A DNA stretch of 64,000 nt from Campylobacteraceae bacterium (GCA_031268335.1 JAIRXG010000011.1:1-64000), one strand, 5' to 3'. Positions 38,294 through 48,549 are shown, counted from the first letter of the stretch. Made by a program: numbers and translations. Notes: generated from the sequence alone by a model not told the origin.

Positions 38294-39292
38294 TTATAGT
38301 CGTTTTTCCAATACATGTAAGTATTCAAAAGTAGACGCTGTTTCGTGTTTACCATTTTTGTTTGATATATAACGCCTATGTTCTTTTGTTCTTATGCTAT
38401 ATTTGCCATATTTTTCCATAACGGCTTTTATCTGTTTTAAACTCATAAGCCCTTCGTTATTGTAACTTAGAAATATATACGTGAAATTGGCGTCTTTAAT
38501 TAACTCTTCAAAACTTTTCAACGCTTTTTTCTTTTTGCAATAATCTGAGCGGCCGTATTTTCTTATGCCTGTTTTTCCGAAAGGAATAAAATCGTCATAT
38601 TTCGCGATAGTATTTAAAATATGGTAATTCGCCCCATATTGTCTTATATTATAAGGCGGGTCAAGATACAAAATATCACCGCTAATTTTTTTAATCAAAA
38701 CATTGCTATCCGCTTTGTAAACTTCATGATAATTATCGTTGAGTTCAAAATCAGAAGCTAAAAGTTTCAGCGGTTTTTTGGCGGATTTTTTTATTTTTTT
38801 CAAAAAAGCGCCATAAACAGACGCTGTATTTGCAACCCTGTCGGCACTTTCAAGCAAACTTGAAAGCAAAAAGTAGTACAAGTCGTCGTCTATCTCTTTG
38901 TTTTCTCTCCATTCGTTGATTTGCACCCTAACAGCGTCTATTTTTTTGCCGTTTTCATCACTAAAATACTGTCTGTCGCTGCCGCTGCCAAGACAATAGT
39001 TTTTATATATAAAGCCATCTTCCAAAAGCTTTAAAACGTTTAATGCGGCTATAAACTCGTCTTTATTTTTTATCGGTTTGTGGTTTTGTATATAGTTTCT
39101 GTTTAGCACATAGCTATACTCTTCTATGTCGTTACTTATAACTTTTTTGACATGCTTTTTAAATGTTTTACCGATGATTCCGCTTCCGGCAAACAAGTCG
39201 CAAAATACTTTATCGCTCAAGTCGCCGACTAATGTCTCAACCTCGCTTTTAATCCAAGCTGATAATTTTAACTTTGAACCGATATAGTTCAC
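38294..39292 (-). CDS. D12-class DNA adenine N6-methyltransferase
   Basis: 332 residues. The FxGxG motif appears as VFCDLFAGSGIIGKTFKKH near residue 28, preceded by MNYIGSKLKLSAWI, and the catalytic motif IV is LYLDPPYNIRQYGANYH near residue 211. This motif order is that of Dam-like D12 (alpha class) methylases. No restriction endonuclease gene is adjacent, so it may be an orphan methylase that acts in regulation, or a remnant of a system. The recognition site is unknown. The reading frame is intact and its end lies 88 bases from the convergent acyl-CoA ligase. Confidence 0.88.
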   Translation of the reverse strand: MNYIGSKLKLSAWIKSEVETLVGDLSDKVFCDLFAGSGIIGKTFKKHVKKVISNDIEEYSYVLNRNYIQNHKPIKNKDEFIAALNVLKLLEDGFIYKNYCLGSGSDRQYFSDENGKKIDAVRVQINEWRENKEIDDDLYYFLLSSLLESADRVANTASVYGAFLKKIKKSAKKPLKLLASDFELNDNYHEVYKADSNVLIKKISGDILYLDPPYNIRQYGANYHILNTIAKYDDFIPFGKTGIRKYGRSDYCKKKKALKSFEELIKDANFTYIFLSYNNEGLMSLKQIKAVMEKYGKYSIRTKEHRRYISNKNGKHETASTFEYLHVLEKRL

Positions 39293-39296
39293 TTAC

Positions 39297-39815
39297 TTAC
39301 AACTCTTTGTTAAAAATTGTATTTACGGCTTCTTTGGCTTCTTGAAAAGAACATTTTAGGTTTGAGAGCGGTATCATCACTTCACAACCGTAATTTTTTA
39401 TATTTTCCCTTAGCAATCTTGCTATATAATCATTTTCGCTATTTAAATATTTCTCTCTGTCTACAAGCTCTATCATAAGATAAGATTCTCCCTCTAACTT
39501 TTCTACCCTAGCCTCTTTTATGCTTTTTTTGCTTATAAATCCAAATGAGAGAGGACTTGATTTATCCGTTATACCGTTTTTATTTATGATAAGTCCCATC
39601 CTTTTTGAGAGCGCTGTTTTGATGCAAAGATATACAATCGCGGCGAAAAAAAGCAAAGAGGCAATACTCGAAATCTTGACAACGATAGGGTTTATGTTAA
39701 GAGCGGGAGAGTCGGAGTGCAAAAGCACCCAACCTCCTATTATAAAAAAAATAGTAAAAACGGCTGCAAGGACATAAAGCTTACCGTTTTTTAACTCAAA
39801 TCTTGCTTCGTTCAT
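39297..39815 (-). CDS. Small inner-membrane protein (STM3941-like)
   Basis: 172 residues. Two membrane segments near the N-terminus (KLYVLAAVFTIFFIIGGWVLL; KISSIASLLFFAAIVYLCI) are followed by a beta-rich domain resembling a bacterial PH-like fold (GLIINKNGITDKSSPLSFG, then IKEARVEKLEGESYLMIEL). This layout is found in the uncharacterised STM3941 family. It lies 2 bases after sstT and 4 bases before the methylase gene, so all three may share a transcript. The function is unknown. Confidence 0.65.
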   Translation of the reverse strand: MNEARFELKNGKLYVLAAVFTIFFIIGGWVLLHSDSPALNINPIVVKISSIASLLFFAAIVYLCIKTALSKRMGLIINKNGITDKSSPLSFGFISKKSIKEARVEKLEGESYLMIELVDREKYLNSENDYIARLLRENIKNYGCEVMIPLSNLKCSFQEAKEAVNTIFNKEL

Positions 39816-39817
39816 CG

Positions 39818-41041
39818 TTATTGTTCAAATTTCAAAATGGGTTGTTTTTTTGACGCAGCCGCTGTGAACATGACATCGGTCGAACTATTAAGCGCGGTCT
39901 CCACCGAATCTTGTATCACGCCTACTATAAATCCTATGGCAACCACTTTCATAGCTATATCGCTATCTATGTTGAAAAGACTGCATGCAAGCGGTATTAA
40001 CAATAACGAACCGCCCGCGACTCCGGACGTTCCGCAAGCTCCAAGCGAAGCTATAACGCATAAAAGTATTGACGAAGCAAAATCAACGCTTATACCAAGT
40101 GTGTGGGCTGTTGCCAAAGTAAAAACTGTGATGGTTACCGCAGCACCGGACATATTAATGGCGCTTCCCAAAGGAATAGATATAGAGTACGTATCTTCGT
40201 TCAATCCCATTTTTTTACAAAGAGCAAGATTTACAGGCGTGTTAGCTGCGGATGAGCGTGTGAAAAACGCTGTTATAGCGCTCTCTTTTAAACATACAAA
40301 TATCAACGGATATGGATTTCTTTTGGATTTCACATACATAATGATAGGATTTATCACAAAAGCTACAAAAAGCATCGCGCCGACAAGCACAATTACCAAA
40401 TGGCCATAACTTTTGATAACTTCAAAACCGGTTTGTGCAAATGTTTGTGCTATGATGCCAAAAATACCTATAGGGGCTAATCTAATGATAAAATTTACAA
40501 GTTTTAATGCGGCTTTATTTACATCTTTTAAAATCTCTTTTGTAGCGTGCATGCTGCTGTGATGAAGCGCTAAGCCTATTCCGACACCCCAAGCCAAAAC
40601 TCCTATGAAATTGGCGCTTGCCAATGCATGTACCGGATTATCCACGATTTTAAATAAAACGTCTCTCAATACGTTTTGAATCTCAGCAGGCGCTTGAAGT
40701 CCCTCCGGACGCTCTCCTGAAAATACCAATTCCACAGGAAACATGAAACTTATCGCGACAGATACAAGAGCTGCCAAAAACATACCCGCAATATACATGA
40801 TAAATATCGGCTTTATATCGGTCTTTACATTCAAAGGTTTTGTAGCAATGGCTACTATCACCAAAATAAATATCAAAATAGGAGCTACCGCTTTTAATGC
40901 GCCAACAAAAAGTTCGCCCAACACTCCGACACTAAGCGCCGCCTCTTTTGAAACAACCGCCAAAATTATACCCAGTACCATTCCTACGACAACTTGCAAA
41001 ACCAAATTGCCGCCTTTTAAAAACTCAATAGTTTTTTTCAT
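39818..41041 (-). CDS. sstT: Serine/threonine:Na+ symporter
   Basis: 407 residues, standard SstT length, dicarboxylate/amino acid:cation symporter family. It has eight or so membrane segments plus re-entrant loops: [19 protein letters not shown] at the start, [20 protein letters not shown] with the serine-rich hairpin near residue 265, and [19 protein letters not shown] near residue 290. It imports serine and threonine. Its ATG overlaps the DUF89 stop as ATGA. Confidence 0.92.
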   Translation of the reverse strand: MKKTIEFLKGGNLVLQVVVGMVLGIILAVVSKEAALSVGVLGELFVGALKAVAPILIFILVIVAIATKPLNVKTDIKPIFIMYIAGMFLAALVSVAISFMFPVELVFSGERPEGLQAPAEIQNVLRDVLFKIVDNPVHALASANFIGVLAWGVGIGLALHHSSMHATKEILKDVNKAALKLVNFIIRLAPIGIFGIIAQTFAQTGFEVIKSYGHLVIVLVGAMLFVAFVINPIIMYVKSKRNPYPLIFVCLKESAITAFFTRSSAANTPVNLALCKKMGLNEDTYSISIPLGSAINMSGAAVTITVFTLATAHTLGISVDFASSILLCVIASLGACGTSGVAGGSLLLIPLACSLFNIDSDIAMKVVAIGFIVGVIQDSVETALNSSTDVMFTAAASKKQPILKFEQ

Positions 41042-41910
41042 TCATACGCCTTTAAACTTTTTTTGCAAACCAGTGCGCCGAGCGGAGCATTAATATCTTC
41101 GCTTACCACGCCGCATTTTACTTTAAACAGATAAAATATGTCAAACCCTTTGTATTCGCTCAAACACTCATAATTTCCCATGCCCTTTGCGATAATAAAA
41201 TCAGCCTCCTTAAATAATTTGAGCGCTTTTTTGTCCGCTAACTCCGGCACAAATCCCGGAGTCGGCACACCGCTATCAACAACGATGGCTACTTCGTCCA
41301 TCTTGGAATCAAGCGCGTCTTTATACGTTATATCGTTTATTATAGGTTTTCCCCTTGTAAAGTAATAAACTTCGATATCGCAAAAAAGTTCTTTTATGAG
41401 ATTTATATATATTTTGTCAAATATCTCTTCGCCCGCATTGTCGGATATATACGCGACTCTTTTTGCTTTTTGCAAGGCGTTTTTTAAAAAGATAAAATCG
41501 TCAATAAAAAATTTGCTTTCTAAAACTTTTTCAACCTCTTCTCTTAAGTCATATTGCATGTACGAAGCTAAATCTATCACATTTCCCGCAACGGCGATTT
41601 TCGTTGCCGTTAAAAGCTTGTCTGCAGAATTTTGTATATATTGTTCGCATGTTGTTCTAAACTTTTTCGCTTTTTCAGAGGAGGTTTTTTTGATATCTTT
41701 GTATATATCATCGATTTTCAAATATTTTGCCGTATCTTCGTAAAATCTATAAGCATTTTGCGGGGGCGAGAGAGCATCGTCAAAATTTGCTACATGTACG
41801 TTTGCAATATCCAAAATAGCCTCTTTGGCGCTTTCGTTTAAATTCAATAACTCTCCCACGCGCACAGCTTGTTTTACAACGCACTCTTTACATGTACTTT
41901 GAATCTTCAT
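41038..41910 (-). CDS. DUF89 damage-control phosphatase-like protein
   Basis: 290 residues. The N-terminal Cys pair in [11 protein letters not shown] and the central [28 protein letters not shown] and [14 protein letters not shown] are hallmarks of the DUF89 metal-dependent phosphatase family (ARMT1/At2g17340-like). Such enzymes hydrolyse damaged sugar or pantetheine phosphates. The metal-binding Asp-Asn of SDNAGE is intact. It overlaps sstT by 4 bases and lies 3 bases after phoH. The physiological substrate is unknown. Confidence 0.85.
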   Translation of the reverse strand: MKIQSTCKECVVKQAVRVGELLNLNESAKEAILDIANVHVANFDDALSPPQNAYRFYEDTAKYLKIDDIYKDIKKTSSEKAKKFRTTCEQYIQNSADKLLTATKIAVAGNVIDLASYMQYDLREEVEKVLESKFFIDDFIFLKNALQKAKRVAYISDNAGEEIFDKIYINLIKELFCDIEVYYFTRGKPIINDITYKDALDSKMDEVAIVVDSGVPTPGFVPELADKKALKLFKEADFIIAKGMGNYECLSEYKGFDIFYLFKVKCGVVSEDINAPLGALVCKKSLKAYE

Positions 41911-41913
41911 AAT

Positions 41914-43293
41914 TTAACGCTGCTTTTTATTTTCATAAACTCGTTCGCTAAATTCGGCAAATTTACCGCGGACTGCTTTTTGCAAGTCAATAGCAAACAT
42001 ACAAAGTTCGGGATGAGCTTTGGTCGTAAGTTTTAAAAGACTTGTCAATCCATTGTTGTATTTATTTAAATAAAGATTGTCTATTTGTCTATTTGAACCT
42101 ATAACTATAGCCATACATGTATCGTCAAGTCTTGATAAAATAAGTTGAGTAGTATTTTCAGAACTATTTTGCCATTCGTCCAATATCACAATAGTATCGC
42201 TTAAAGTTCTGCCTCTTGCTTCTCCCGGCCACAGTTTTTCTATGCGATAACGCTCCAGCATTTCGGTAATTTTTGAATTTATAGACTCAATGCTCTCTTT
42301 GTTTTCGGTCTTTTTTAGCACTCTTTTGGCGATAAATTCCAAAGTGTCGTAAAGCGCCATATTGTATATTCTGAACTTTTCGTCGTTTCCGGACAAATAG
42401 CCCACATCAGCGCCTTTGTCAAGGCTCTCTATAGAGTTTCTGACATAAACTATCTTATCATAAGAGCCTTTGTCTATAAGCCTCATAGCAGAAGCTATGG
42501 CTATAAGCGTCTTTCCGCTTCCGGCTTTTGCGTCAATAACTACGATATTATAAAGATTTGACAAAATAGCCTTCATAAAAAATCTTTGGCGAATATTTAC
42601 AGGCTTTACTTTCATGCCTTTAAAATCATTTTCTTCAAGCGGTAAAACTCGTTCATTATGAACTATGGCATAAGATTTATTGCCATCTTCAGAGTAAAAT
42701 TCATAACAAAAATTTTCTATTTTATATTCGGGGTCAATCTTTTTTATATTCATATTTTCAAGCGAATTAAAAAAGGAAGAGTCAAGCGGCATGCTTTTTA
42801 AAAACTCTCTTTGAGGAACTTCGGAGCGATCTTCTCTCAAAGATTCTATCTTTAAATTTTTAAAAAGTCCGAACATTCTTGCATACACATCTATAGACAC
42901 AAAGATAACTTTTTGTCCTTTATAGTAACTTCTCGCCATATCCGCCGTTTCAATTATACGCTTGTCGTTACTCTCCGCTATGTGTCTTGCTTCTATGTCA
43001 GATTCGTAATTTGTCTTAGTCATGAGATGGATATTATAATTGCCGTTGTAAAGTTTCACAACTCGACAATTTTCCGCTATGTCTACTTCTTTGACTTTAG
43101 ACTCCGCTAAAAACCTTGCAAATTCTCTTGCTTGAAATCCAAGCTCGTCAATCTGCTTTTTTTTCTCTTCAAGCTCTATCAAAACGGTTTCGGGAATTAC
43201 CACAATATTTTTTCCCTCTTCCGAGAGATTTTTTACGTTTTGAATACTTTGTAAAATTATATTCGTATCTATTACATAAATTTTATCAGCCAT
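41914..43293 (-). CDS. PIN domain-PhoH family ATPase
   Basis: 459 residues. An N-terminal PIN-type RNase domain (~1-150; KIYVIDTNIILQSIQN with the first acidic residue) is joined to a C-terminal PhoH ATPase (~225-459; VIDAKAGSGKTLIAIASAM is Walker A, SDTIVILDEWQNSSENTTQ is Walker B). PhoH2-type fusions act as sequence-directed RNA helicase-nucleases. It overlaps nothing upstream and is followed by the DUF89 gene. Confidence 0.9.
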   Translation of the reverse strand: MADKIYVIDTNIILQSIQNVKNLSEEGKNIVVIPETVLIELEEKKKQIDELGFQAREFARFLAESKVKEVDIAENCRVVKLYNGNYNIHLMTKTNYESDIEARHIAESNDKRIIETADMARSYYKGQKVIFVSIDVYARMFGLFKNLKIESLREDRSEVPQREFLKSMPLDSSFFNSLENMNIKKIDPEYKIENFCYEFYSEDGNKSYAIVHNERVLPLEENDFKGMKVKPVNIRQRFFMKAILSNLYNIVVIDAKAGSGKTLIAIASAMRLIDKGSYDKIVYVRNSIESLDKGADVGYLSGNDEKFRIYNMALYDTLEFIAKRVLKKTENKESIESINSKITEMLERYRIEKLWPGEARGRTLSDTIVILDEWQNSSENTTQLILSRLDDTCMAIVIGSNRQIDNLYLNKYNNGLTSLLKLTTKAHPELCMFAIDLQKAVRGKFAEFSERVYENKKQR

Positions 43294-43309
43294 AAAACCT
43301 CAATATATT

Positions 43310-44716
43310 TTAAGAGATAACTCTAAATTGCGTATAATCGTTAATTTCGTTTGCGCCTATTCCGGATTGTTTCGCTCCTACATGTAATACCGAACCTTTA
43401 CCCGCATATACAGCCTTATTGATATAAACCCAACCTGCCGTTATTTGCGCAGCAACTCTATACGCTCTGTTGATATCTGAAGAACTCACATAGCCTGCAA
43501 GTCCGTAAATAGTATCATTTGCCATTTTTACGGCTTCTTTTTCATTTTTATATGTCAAAACGGACAAGACAGGACCAAATATTTCTTCTTTTGCTATTTT
43601 CATATTTGGCTTTACATGTGTGAAAATCGTAGGTTTTGCATAATATCCTTTAAATCTTCCCAATCTTCCAAGTCCGCCGGCAAGCAGCGCAGCCCCTTCG
43701 TCAATACCGCATTTTATATATGATTGTACTCTATCAAATTGCGCCTTGTTTACCAAAGGTCCTATATAACAATCCTCATCTTTTACTTTTCCAACTTTTA
43801 TATTTTCCAAAGCTTTCAACAAAAGTTCACTCATTATCTCCAACTTATCGTGCGGAATTAAAAGTCTGCTTCCCGCATGGCAAGCTTGTCCGCTATTGCT
43901 AAAAGCGATGGTAAGAGCCATGGGAACGGCAGTATCCAAATCAGCATCGTCCAAAATAATATTAGGCGATTTACCGCCAAGTTCCAAAATAGTCCTTTTT
44001 ATCATCTTTGCCGCATATGCGCTTATCTGTCTGCCAACTTTTGTAGAACCGGTGAAATTTATCAAAGAGATATCTTTATGACGCGCAAGTTCTCTTCCAG
44101 CTTCTTCACCCACACCGTTTACTACATTTAAAATGCCTTTCGGAAGATTTGCATCTTTAAAACATTCGCAAAGAATTTGAGTTTGCATAGCGCTGTATTC
44201 GCTTGGTTTTACAACAATACTGCAACCGGCTGCAATTGCCGGAGCCATTTTTTGACAAATATGCGTATAATTTGCATTCCAAGGAGATATGGCAGCAACT
44301 ACGCCAAGAGGGGTTTTAAGCACTCTCGTGCCATCTTCCAGCTTGCTTTCAAATTGAAATTTTTCCATCTGTTTTTTTGCTGTCAAAAAAGTATTTTTTG
44401 CAAATGCCGTTCTGCGTTTTGCGGCTGTTATTGGAGAGCCGTACTCCAAAATGGCAGCTTCATTTAAATCGTCTTCTCTTTTACTCATAGCATCATATAA
44501 ACTTTGCAATATCTCACCGCGTTCTTTTGGAGAAGTTTTGGAAAATGAGATAAAAGCTTTTTTGGCACATTTTACGGCGTAATTGACATCTTTTTTATCA
44601 CATAGCGTAACTTTGCCCAATATATCCAAGGTGTCCGGATTTATAATGTCCATTGTCTTTGTGCCGTGCGGTTTTATAAATTCGCCGTTTATATACACTT
44701 TGTCTATGATTTTCAT
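43310..44716 (-). CDS. Aldehyde dehydrogenase family protein
   Basis: 468 residues of the NAD(P)-dependent superfamily. The fold includes GVVAAISPWNANYTHI, the nucleotide-binding INFTGSTKVGRQI, the catalytic Glu in ILELGGKSPNIILDDADLD near residue 245, and the catalytic Cys in FSNSGQACHAGSRLLIP near residue 281. The C-terminal KEEIFGPVLSVL is also diagnostic. The likely substrate is an aliphatic or aromatic aldehyde, which cannot be narrowed down. It is the first of a leftward run that ends with the methylase gene. Confidence 0.88.
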   Translation of the reverse strand: MKIIDKVYINGEFIKPHGTKTMDIINPDTLDILGKVTLCDKKDVNYAVKCAKKAFISFSKTSPKERGEILQSLYDAMSKREDDLNEAAILEYGSPITAAKRRTAFAKNTFLTAKKQMEKFQFESKLEDGTRVLKTPLGVVAAISPWNANYTHICQKMAPAIAAGCSIVVKPSEYSAMQTQILCECFKDANLPKGILNVVNGVGEEAGRELARHKDISLINFTGSTKVGRQISAYAAKMIKRTILELGGKSPNIILDDADLDTAVPMALTIAFSNSGQACHAGSRLLIPHDKLEIMSELLLKALENIKVGKVKDEDCYIGPLVNKAQFDRVQSYIKCGIDEGAALLAGGLGRLGRFKGYYAKPTIFTHVKPNMKIAKEEIFGPVLSVLTYKNEKEAVKMANDTIYGLAGYVSSSDINRAYRVAAQITAGWVYINKAVYAGKGSVLHVGAKQSGIGANEINDYTQFRVIS

Positions 44717-45039
44717 TTTAACAAGCCTCTAATCCGATTGCATGCCAATCTTATAAAAGAGTGATTGTACCAATAAATAATTGATAAAAAGGTAAAATCA
44801 GAGGAGTTGTGCGGTTATATGTTTAAAGTATTATTGTTAAAATTATATTTTTTTATCTCTTACATGTAGGCTTTATAAATCCAAGCGCCATTTTGCGACT
44901 AAGTTTATTTAATATAAATCTATACAATATGTCTGCACATGTAAGGATGGTATTTAAAAAAAATGAATTAATTAAAATTATAAGCAGATAAAAAAGATGT
45001 AGGCTTTGCCGCAATTTGCGAAAAAGCCTTTTTTAAAAT
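44717..45039. other. Gene-free region between rplS and aldehyde dehydrogenase, with palindrome-family copies
   Basis: No gene is seen in these 323 bases. There are a TACATGTA at 44861-44868 followed by GGCTTT, an ACATGTAAGG near 44938, and GATGTAGGCTTTGCC at 44996-45010 that resembles the same extended motif with a changed core. A terminator-like hairpin is listed separately. Confidence 0.6.
45001..45029. terminator. Hairpin downstream of rplS
   Basis: AGGCTTT at 45001-45007 pairs with AAAGCCT at 45023-45029, with an inner CGCAA/TTGCG pair. T-runs lie on both sides (TTTTTT after it on the + strand; CTTTTTT five bases beyond it on the - strand), so it could end the leftward rplS operon and block read-through from the other side. 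Confidence 0.5.
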
Positions 45040-45396
45040 TTACTGTTTAATCTCTTTGATTCTTGCGGCTTTACCACGCAAACTTCTCAAATAAAATAAT
45101 TTTGCTCTTCTTACTTGTCCGCGTCTTACAAGTTCTATGCTCTCGATGCTATCGCTGTAAATTGGAAATATTCTCTCCACGCCCACGCTATTAGCGCCGA
45201 TTTTACGAATGATGAAAGTCTCGCCCGTGCCGCTTCCGCGTCTTGCTATACATACGCCTTCAAAATTTTGAATTCTTTGTTTGTCACCCTCTTTAATTCT
45301 AACGGCTACTCTTAACGTATCGCCCGCGCGAAAATTAGGAATCACTTTGTTTGTTATCTGTGCATTTTCAAATGCTTCAATATATTTATTTCGCAT
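45040..45396 (-). CDS. rplS: 50S ribosomal protein L19
   Basis: 118 residues from the chosen start, normal for L19. [12 protein letters not shown] at the start, then [20 protein letters not shown] and [19 protein letters not shown], are typical. It lies at the 30S-50S interface. The ATG at 45394-45396 has AAAAGGAAC before it; an upstream in-frame start would overlap trmD more. It overlaps the trmD end by 11 bases, as is common in this operon. Confidence 0.95.
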   Translation of the reverse strand: MRNKYIEAFENAQITNKVIPNFRAGDTLRVAVRIKEGDKQRIQNFEGVCIARRGSGTGETFIIRKIGANSVGVERIFPIYSDSIESIELVRRGQVRRAKLFYLRSLRGKAARIKEIKQ

Positions 45397-46087
45397 AATA
45401 GTTCCTTTTATCTTTAACCATTTTATACAGATCAGGTCTATGAAAGCAAGTTTTAGCATATGCCATTCTGTTTTTTAAGCGCGAGATTATAGCGTGGTTT
45501 CCCTTTAAAAAGTCTGAGGGAACGGGTAAGTTGTTATATACATTTGGTTTGGTAAAAGACGGGGCTTCCAAAAGAGCGTTTTCAAAACTCTCTTCAAGCA
45601 GCGACTTTTCATTTCCAAGTACATTTCCAACCATTCTGCTGATAGCGTCGCACATACAAAGCGACGGAAGCTCTCCTCCGGTCAAAACAAAATCGCCGAT
45701 AGAAAAAATCTCATCCGCATAAGTCTCTACCACTCTTTCATCAATCCCTTCGTATCTTCCGCACACAAAAACTATATGTTTTTTTTCCGACAATCTTTTG
45801 GCGTCATTTTGCGTAAAACCTTTACCAACGGGCGATGGAAAGACAAAATACGCTTCTTTGTCGCTTATATGTTTAAATGTGTCAAAGAGAGGTTGCACGC
45901 TCATCAAGAGCCCCGCTCCGCCGCCTATTTTATAGTCATCGACTTTTTTATGTTTATCAAGACTAAAATCACGCGGATTTATACAATCTATCCGTATCGC
46001 ACCGCTCTTTTGAGCGCGAAAAAGAATAGAATCCTCAAAATACGGATATATGAGATTTGGGAAAAGCGTAACAAAAGTAAAATTCAT
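45386..46087 (-). CDS. trmD: tRNA (guanine37-N1)-methyltransferase
   Basis: 233 residues. SPOUT fold with trefoil knot motifs: [15 protein letters not shown] near residue 55, [15 protein letters not shown] near residue 108, and [20 protein letters not shown] near residue 130. The later SFTKP replaces the usual HYTRP. It makes m1G37 in tRNAs that read CNN codons, preventing frameshifts. It lies between rimM and rplS in the standard order. Confidence 0.94.
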   Translation of the reverse strand: MNFTFVTLFPNLIYPYFEDSILFRAQKSGAIRIDCINPRDFSLDKHKKVDDYKIGGGAGLLMSVQPLFDTFKHISDKEAYFVFPSPVGKGFTQNDAKRLSEKKHIVFVCGRYEGIDERVVETYADEIFSIGDFVLTGGELPSLCMCDAISRMVGNVLGNEKSLLEESFENALLEAPSFTKPNVYNNLPVPSDFLKGNHAIISRLKNRMAYAKTCFHRPDLYKMVKDKRNYYAK

Positions 46088-46089
46088 AT

Positions 46090-46617
46090 CTATTCCAAAA
46101 AATGCACGGCGTCTTGTGTGATAATCTCTTTAACGCCAATGTCTACATGTAAAACAAATCTATCTATATAAGGTATTAGAAAATCTTTTTGCAACCCGTC
46201 TTTTACAAATTGCTCATCTGTCTTTACATGTAAGTAGTCTTGAGAGCCTATACGCTCTATATCGCCCACCATGCCTAAAACCTGCGCGTTTTCTACGACT
46301 TTACAACCTATGATATCAAACCAGAAAAATTCGTCTTTTCCTAATTTGCAGCTATCTCTTGTGGCTTCTTTTGTGGTTTTTAAAATTTTGTTCGTAAGTT
46401 TAAAAGCAGCGTCTCTGTCGTTTATACCGACAAAACGCACGAGACTTTTTTCTTTATCAAACTCTAATATCTCAAAGCTTTCGTTCTTATCTGTAAAAAA
46501 ACGTCCGCCTTTTTTAAATTGCTCCGGAAAATCGCTGAAACTATGAAGCTTAAGAAAACCCTTAAGCCCCACAGCGCGACCAAGTTTTGCAACTTCTACG
46601 AGTTCGTTACTCTTCAT
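46090..46617 (-). CDS. rimM: 16S rRNA processing protein RimM
   Basis: About 175 residues from the chosen start. The N-terminus [20 protein letters not shown] is the RimM signature, and the C-terminal PRC-barrel segment ends with [14 protein letters not shown]. It assists 30S head maturation. The ATG at 46615-46617 overlaps the khpA stop region by 11 bases. The longer in-frame extension upstream runs through the KH gene and is less likely. Confidence 0.92.
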   Translation of the reverse strand: MKSNELVEVAKLGRAVGLKGFLKLHSFSDFPEQFKKGGRFFTDKNESFEILEFDKEKSLVRFVGINDRDAAFKLTNKILKTTKEATRDSCKLGKDEFFWFDIIGCKVVENAQVLGMVGDIERIGSQDYLHVKTDEQFVKDGLQKDFLIPYIDRFVLHVDIGVKEIITQDAVHFLE

Positions 46618-46855
46618 TGTCGGATTTGATATTGATACGATAAGATTTTCCGCTTTTAGCTTTGCAAGCGGCAATAACGGTTTTAATAGCGTTTATAACT
46701 TTGCCGTCCTTACCGATAATCTTACCCGTATCAGCTTTATCAACATATATCGTAACCTCGCTGAAAGTACTATCCACTTCGTTTGTTTCGACACGTACGC
46801 TGTCCGGATTTTCAACTATCAGTTTCGCAAACTCTTTTAAAAATATGTCAATCAT
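46607..46855 (-). CDS. khpA: KH-domain RNA-binding protein KhpA
   Basis: 82 residues, a single KH domain with DTGKIIGKDGKVINAIKTVI (the GxxG loop is GKDG). It is the standard small KH protein between rpsP and rimM and binds RNA, probably in ribosome biogenesis. It follows rpsP by one base. Confidence 0.88.
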   Translation of the reverse strand: MIDIFLKEFAKLIVENPDSVRVETNEVDSTFSEVTIYVDKADTGKIIGKDGKVINAIKTVIAACKAKSGKSYRINIKSDNEE

Positions 46856-46856
46856 A

Positions 46857-47087
46857 TCAATTTCCGGTAAGCTTTGCTACCCTATCGCTCAACTTCGCGC
46901 CTACACCTTTCCAATAATTCAAACGCTCCGTATCGAATTTCACGGTAACCGGCTGTGTTAAAGGGTTATAGTATCCCAATATCTCTATCCAATTTCCATC
47001 GCGTCGTTTTCTGCTATCTGTAACTACAATGCGGTAAAAAGGTCGTTTTGTTCTTCCTGCGCGTGTTAGTCGTACTACTGTTGCCAT
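46857..47087 (-). CDS. rpsP: 30S ribosomal protein S16
   Basis: 76 residues. [20 protein letters not shown], then [20 protein letters not shown], is S16. The ATG at 47085-47087 has AGGAGA upstream; an in-frame earlier start would add six residues without a better site. It is the first ribosomal gene after ffh in the leftward order. Confidence 0.95.
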   Translation of the reverse strand: MATVVRLTRAGRTKRPFYRIVVTDSRKRRDGNWIEILGYYNPLTQPVTVKFDTERLNYWKGVGAKLSDRVAKLTGN

Positions 47088-47133
47088 AGTATTTCGTCTC
47101 CTCATAAATAATAAAAATTAAGTCCTGTACGGC

Positions 47134-47169
47134 TTAGATATAAGTGTTTAAAAAAATACTTATATCTAA
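47134..47169. repeat. 12-bp inverted repeat between ffh and rpsP
   Basis: TTAGATATAAGT (47134-47145) and ACTTATATCTAA (47158-47169) form a perfect AT-rich stem with a loop containing seven consecutive A (T on the - strand). It lies four bases after the ffh stop. It may be an attenuator or partial terminator between ffh and the ribosomal genes. Confidence 0.5.
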
Positions 47170-47172
47170 ACT

Positions 47173-48549
47173 TTAGCTTCTTGGAAATTTTTGGTTTTGC
47201 CCTTGTAGCATTGACTGCAAATTTGCCATTCCGCTTTTGCCTGAAAATTTCTTAGCCAACTTTGAAGCATTTTCAAATTGCTTCAAAAAACGATTTACCT
47301 CTACTTGAGAAAGTCCCGCGCCCTGTGATATTCGTCTTTTTCTCGTATTGTTCAAAAGAGATGGGCTTAGCCTCTCTTTTGGAGTCATAGAGTTTATCAT
47401 AGCTTGTATTCGTTTCATCTCTATCGAATTGTCCAAATCCATATCTTTTAACTGTCCTGCCATTGACGAAAGACCAGGTATCATTCCCAAAATCGACTTC
47501 ATGCTTCCAAGTTTTTTTACACTCTCCATCTGAGTCAAAAAGTCGTTAAAATTAAATTCACCCTTTTGAATCTTTTTCGTTATCTGCTTCGCCTCTTTCT
47601 CGTCTATAATAGTGGTAGTTTTTTCAGCCAATGTAGCTAAATCACCCTCGCCCATCAAACGATTTACAACGCGTTCAGGTATGAAACTCTCCAAATCGTG
47701 CGCTTTTTCTCCCACGCCGATAAATCTCAAAGGCACACCCACTTGCGAAGCCACTCCAAGAGCGATTCCGCCTTTGCCATCGCCATCATATTTGCTCAAA
47801 ATAACGCCGCTTATTCCTATCTTTTCGTGAAAGCTTATCGCACTTTTCAAGCCGTCTTGTCCGCTCATAGAGTCCGCTACATAAAATTGTTCATATGGAT
47901 TTAAAGCATTTTTTACTCGCACAAGCTCATCCATTAACTCTTCATCTATCGCCAAACGACCTGCCGTATCCACAAGCAAAACGTCATAAAGTCCATTTTT
48001 GGCCTTACTTAAAGCCTCTTTAGCAATTTTAACGGGGTCTTTTTCGCTCTCATCCCAATACAAATCTATCTCGTTTTGCGAACAAAGTTGTCTTAATTGC
48101 TCAACGGCAGCCAATCTTTGCAAGTCGCACGCCGCCACTAAAACTTTTTTCTTTCTTAGTTTCAAATAGAGGGCAAGTTTCACGGTCGTAGTCGTTTTGC
48201 CGCTTCCTTGTAAACCCATCATAAGAGCGATTGTCGGCGATTTTGGAGCAAACACAAAACCTTGATTTCCGTTTGCGCTTAAAACTCGCGTCAAATTTTC
48301 TTTGATAGCTCTTAAAAATTGCTTTTGACCTATTCCGTATCTTTTTGTGTCAATCTCAACGCTTAAGAGCAAATCTTTTGTAACTTTGTGATAAACGTCA
48401 GCTTTTAAAAGAGACTTTTTAAGCGTCTCGAGCGCGCTTTTAAGAGACTTTTCGTCATCGCTAAAACGAATCTTATTTACAGCAGATTTGAAAGAATCGG
48501 TCAAAATGTCAAACACTTTATTTATATCCTCTTGAAAATTATGCCCCAA
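47173..48549 (-). CDS. ffh: Signal recognition particle protein Ffh
   Basis: 458 residues. The NG GTPase domain has MMGLQGSGKTTTTVKLALYL (P-loop) near residue 111, DTAGRLAIDEELMDEL near residue 195 and ILSKYDGDGKGGIALG near residue 253. The Met-rich M domain (~325-458) binds SRP RNA and signal peptides. It is the last core gene before block B and reads away from it. Confidence 0.95.
   Translation of the reverse strand: MGHNFQEDINKVFDILTDSFKSAVNKIRFSDDEKSLKSALETLKKSLLKADVYHKVTKDLLLSVEIDTKRYGIGQKQFLRAIKENLTRVLSANGNQGFVFAPKSPTIALMMGLQGSGKTTTTVKLALYLKLRKKKVLVAACDLQRLAAVEQLRQLCSQNEIDLYWDESEKDPVKIAKEALSKAKNGLYDVLLVDTAGRLAIDEELMDELVRVKNALNPYEQFYVADSMSGQDGLKSAISFHEKIGISGVILSKYDGDGKGGIALGVASQVGVPLRFIGVGEKAHDLESFIPERVVNRLMGEGDLATLAEKTTTIIDEKEAKQITKKIQKGEFNFNDFLTQMESVKKLGSMKSILGMIPGLSSMAGQLKDMDLDNSIEMKRIQAMINSMTPKERLSPSLLNNTRKRRISQGAGLSQVEVNRFLKQFENASKLAKKFSGKSGMANLQSMLQGQNQKFPRS

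Noticed and set aside
38294..39292. Complete restriction-modification system
   Set aside because: The neighbours are a small membrane protein and an acyl-CoA ligase; no endonuclease or specificity gene is adjacent.
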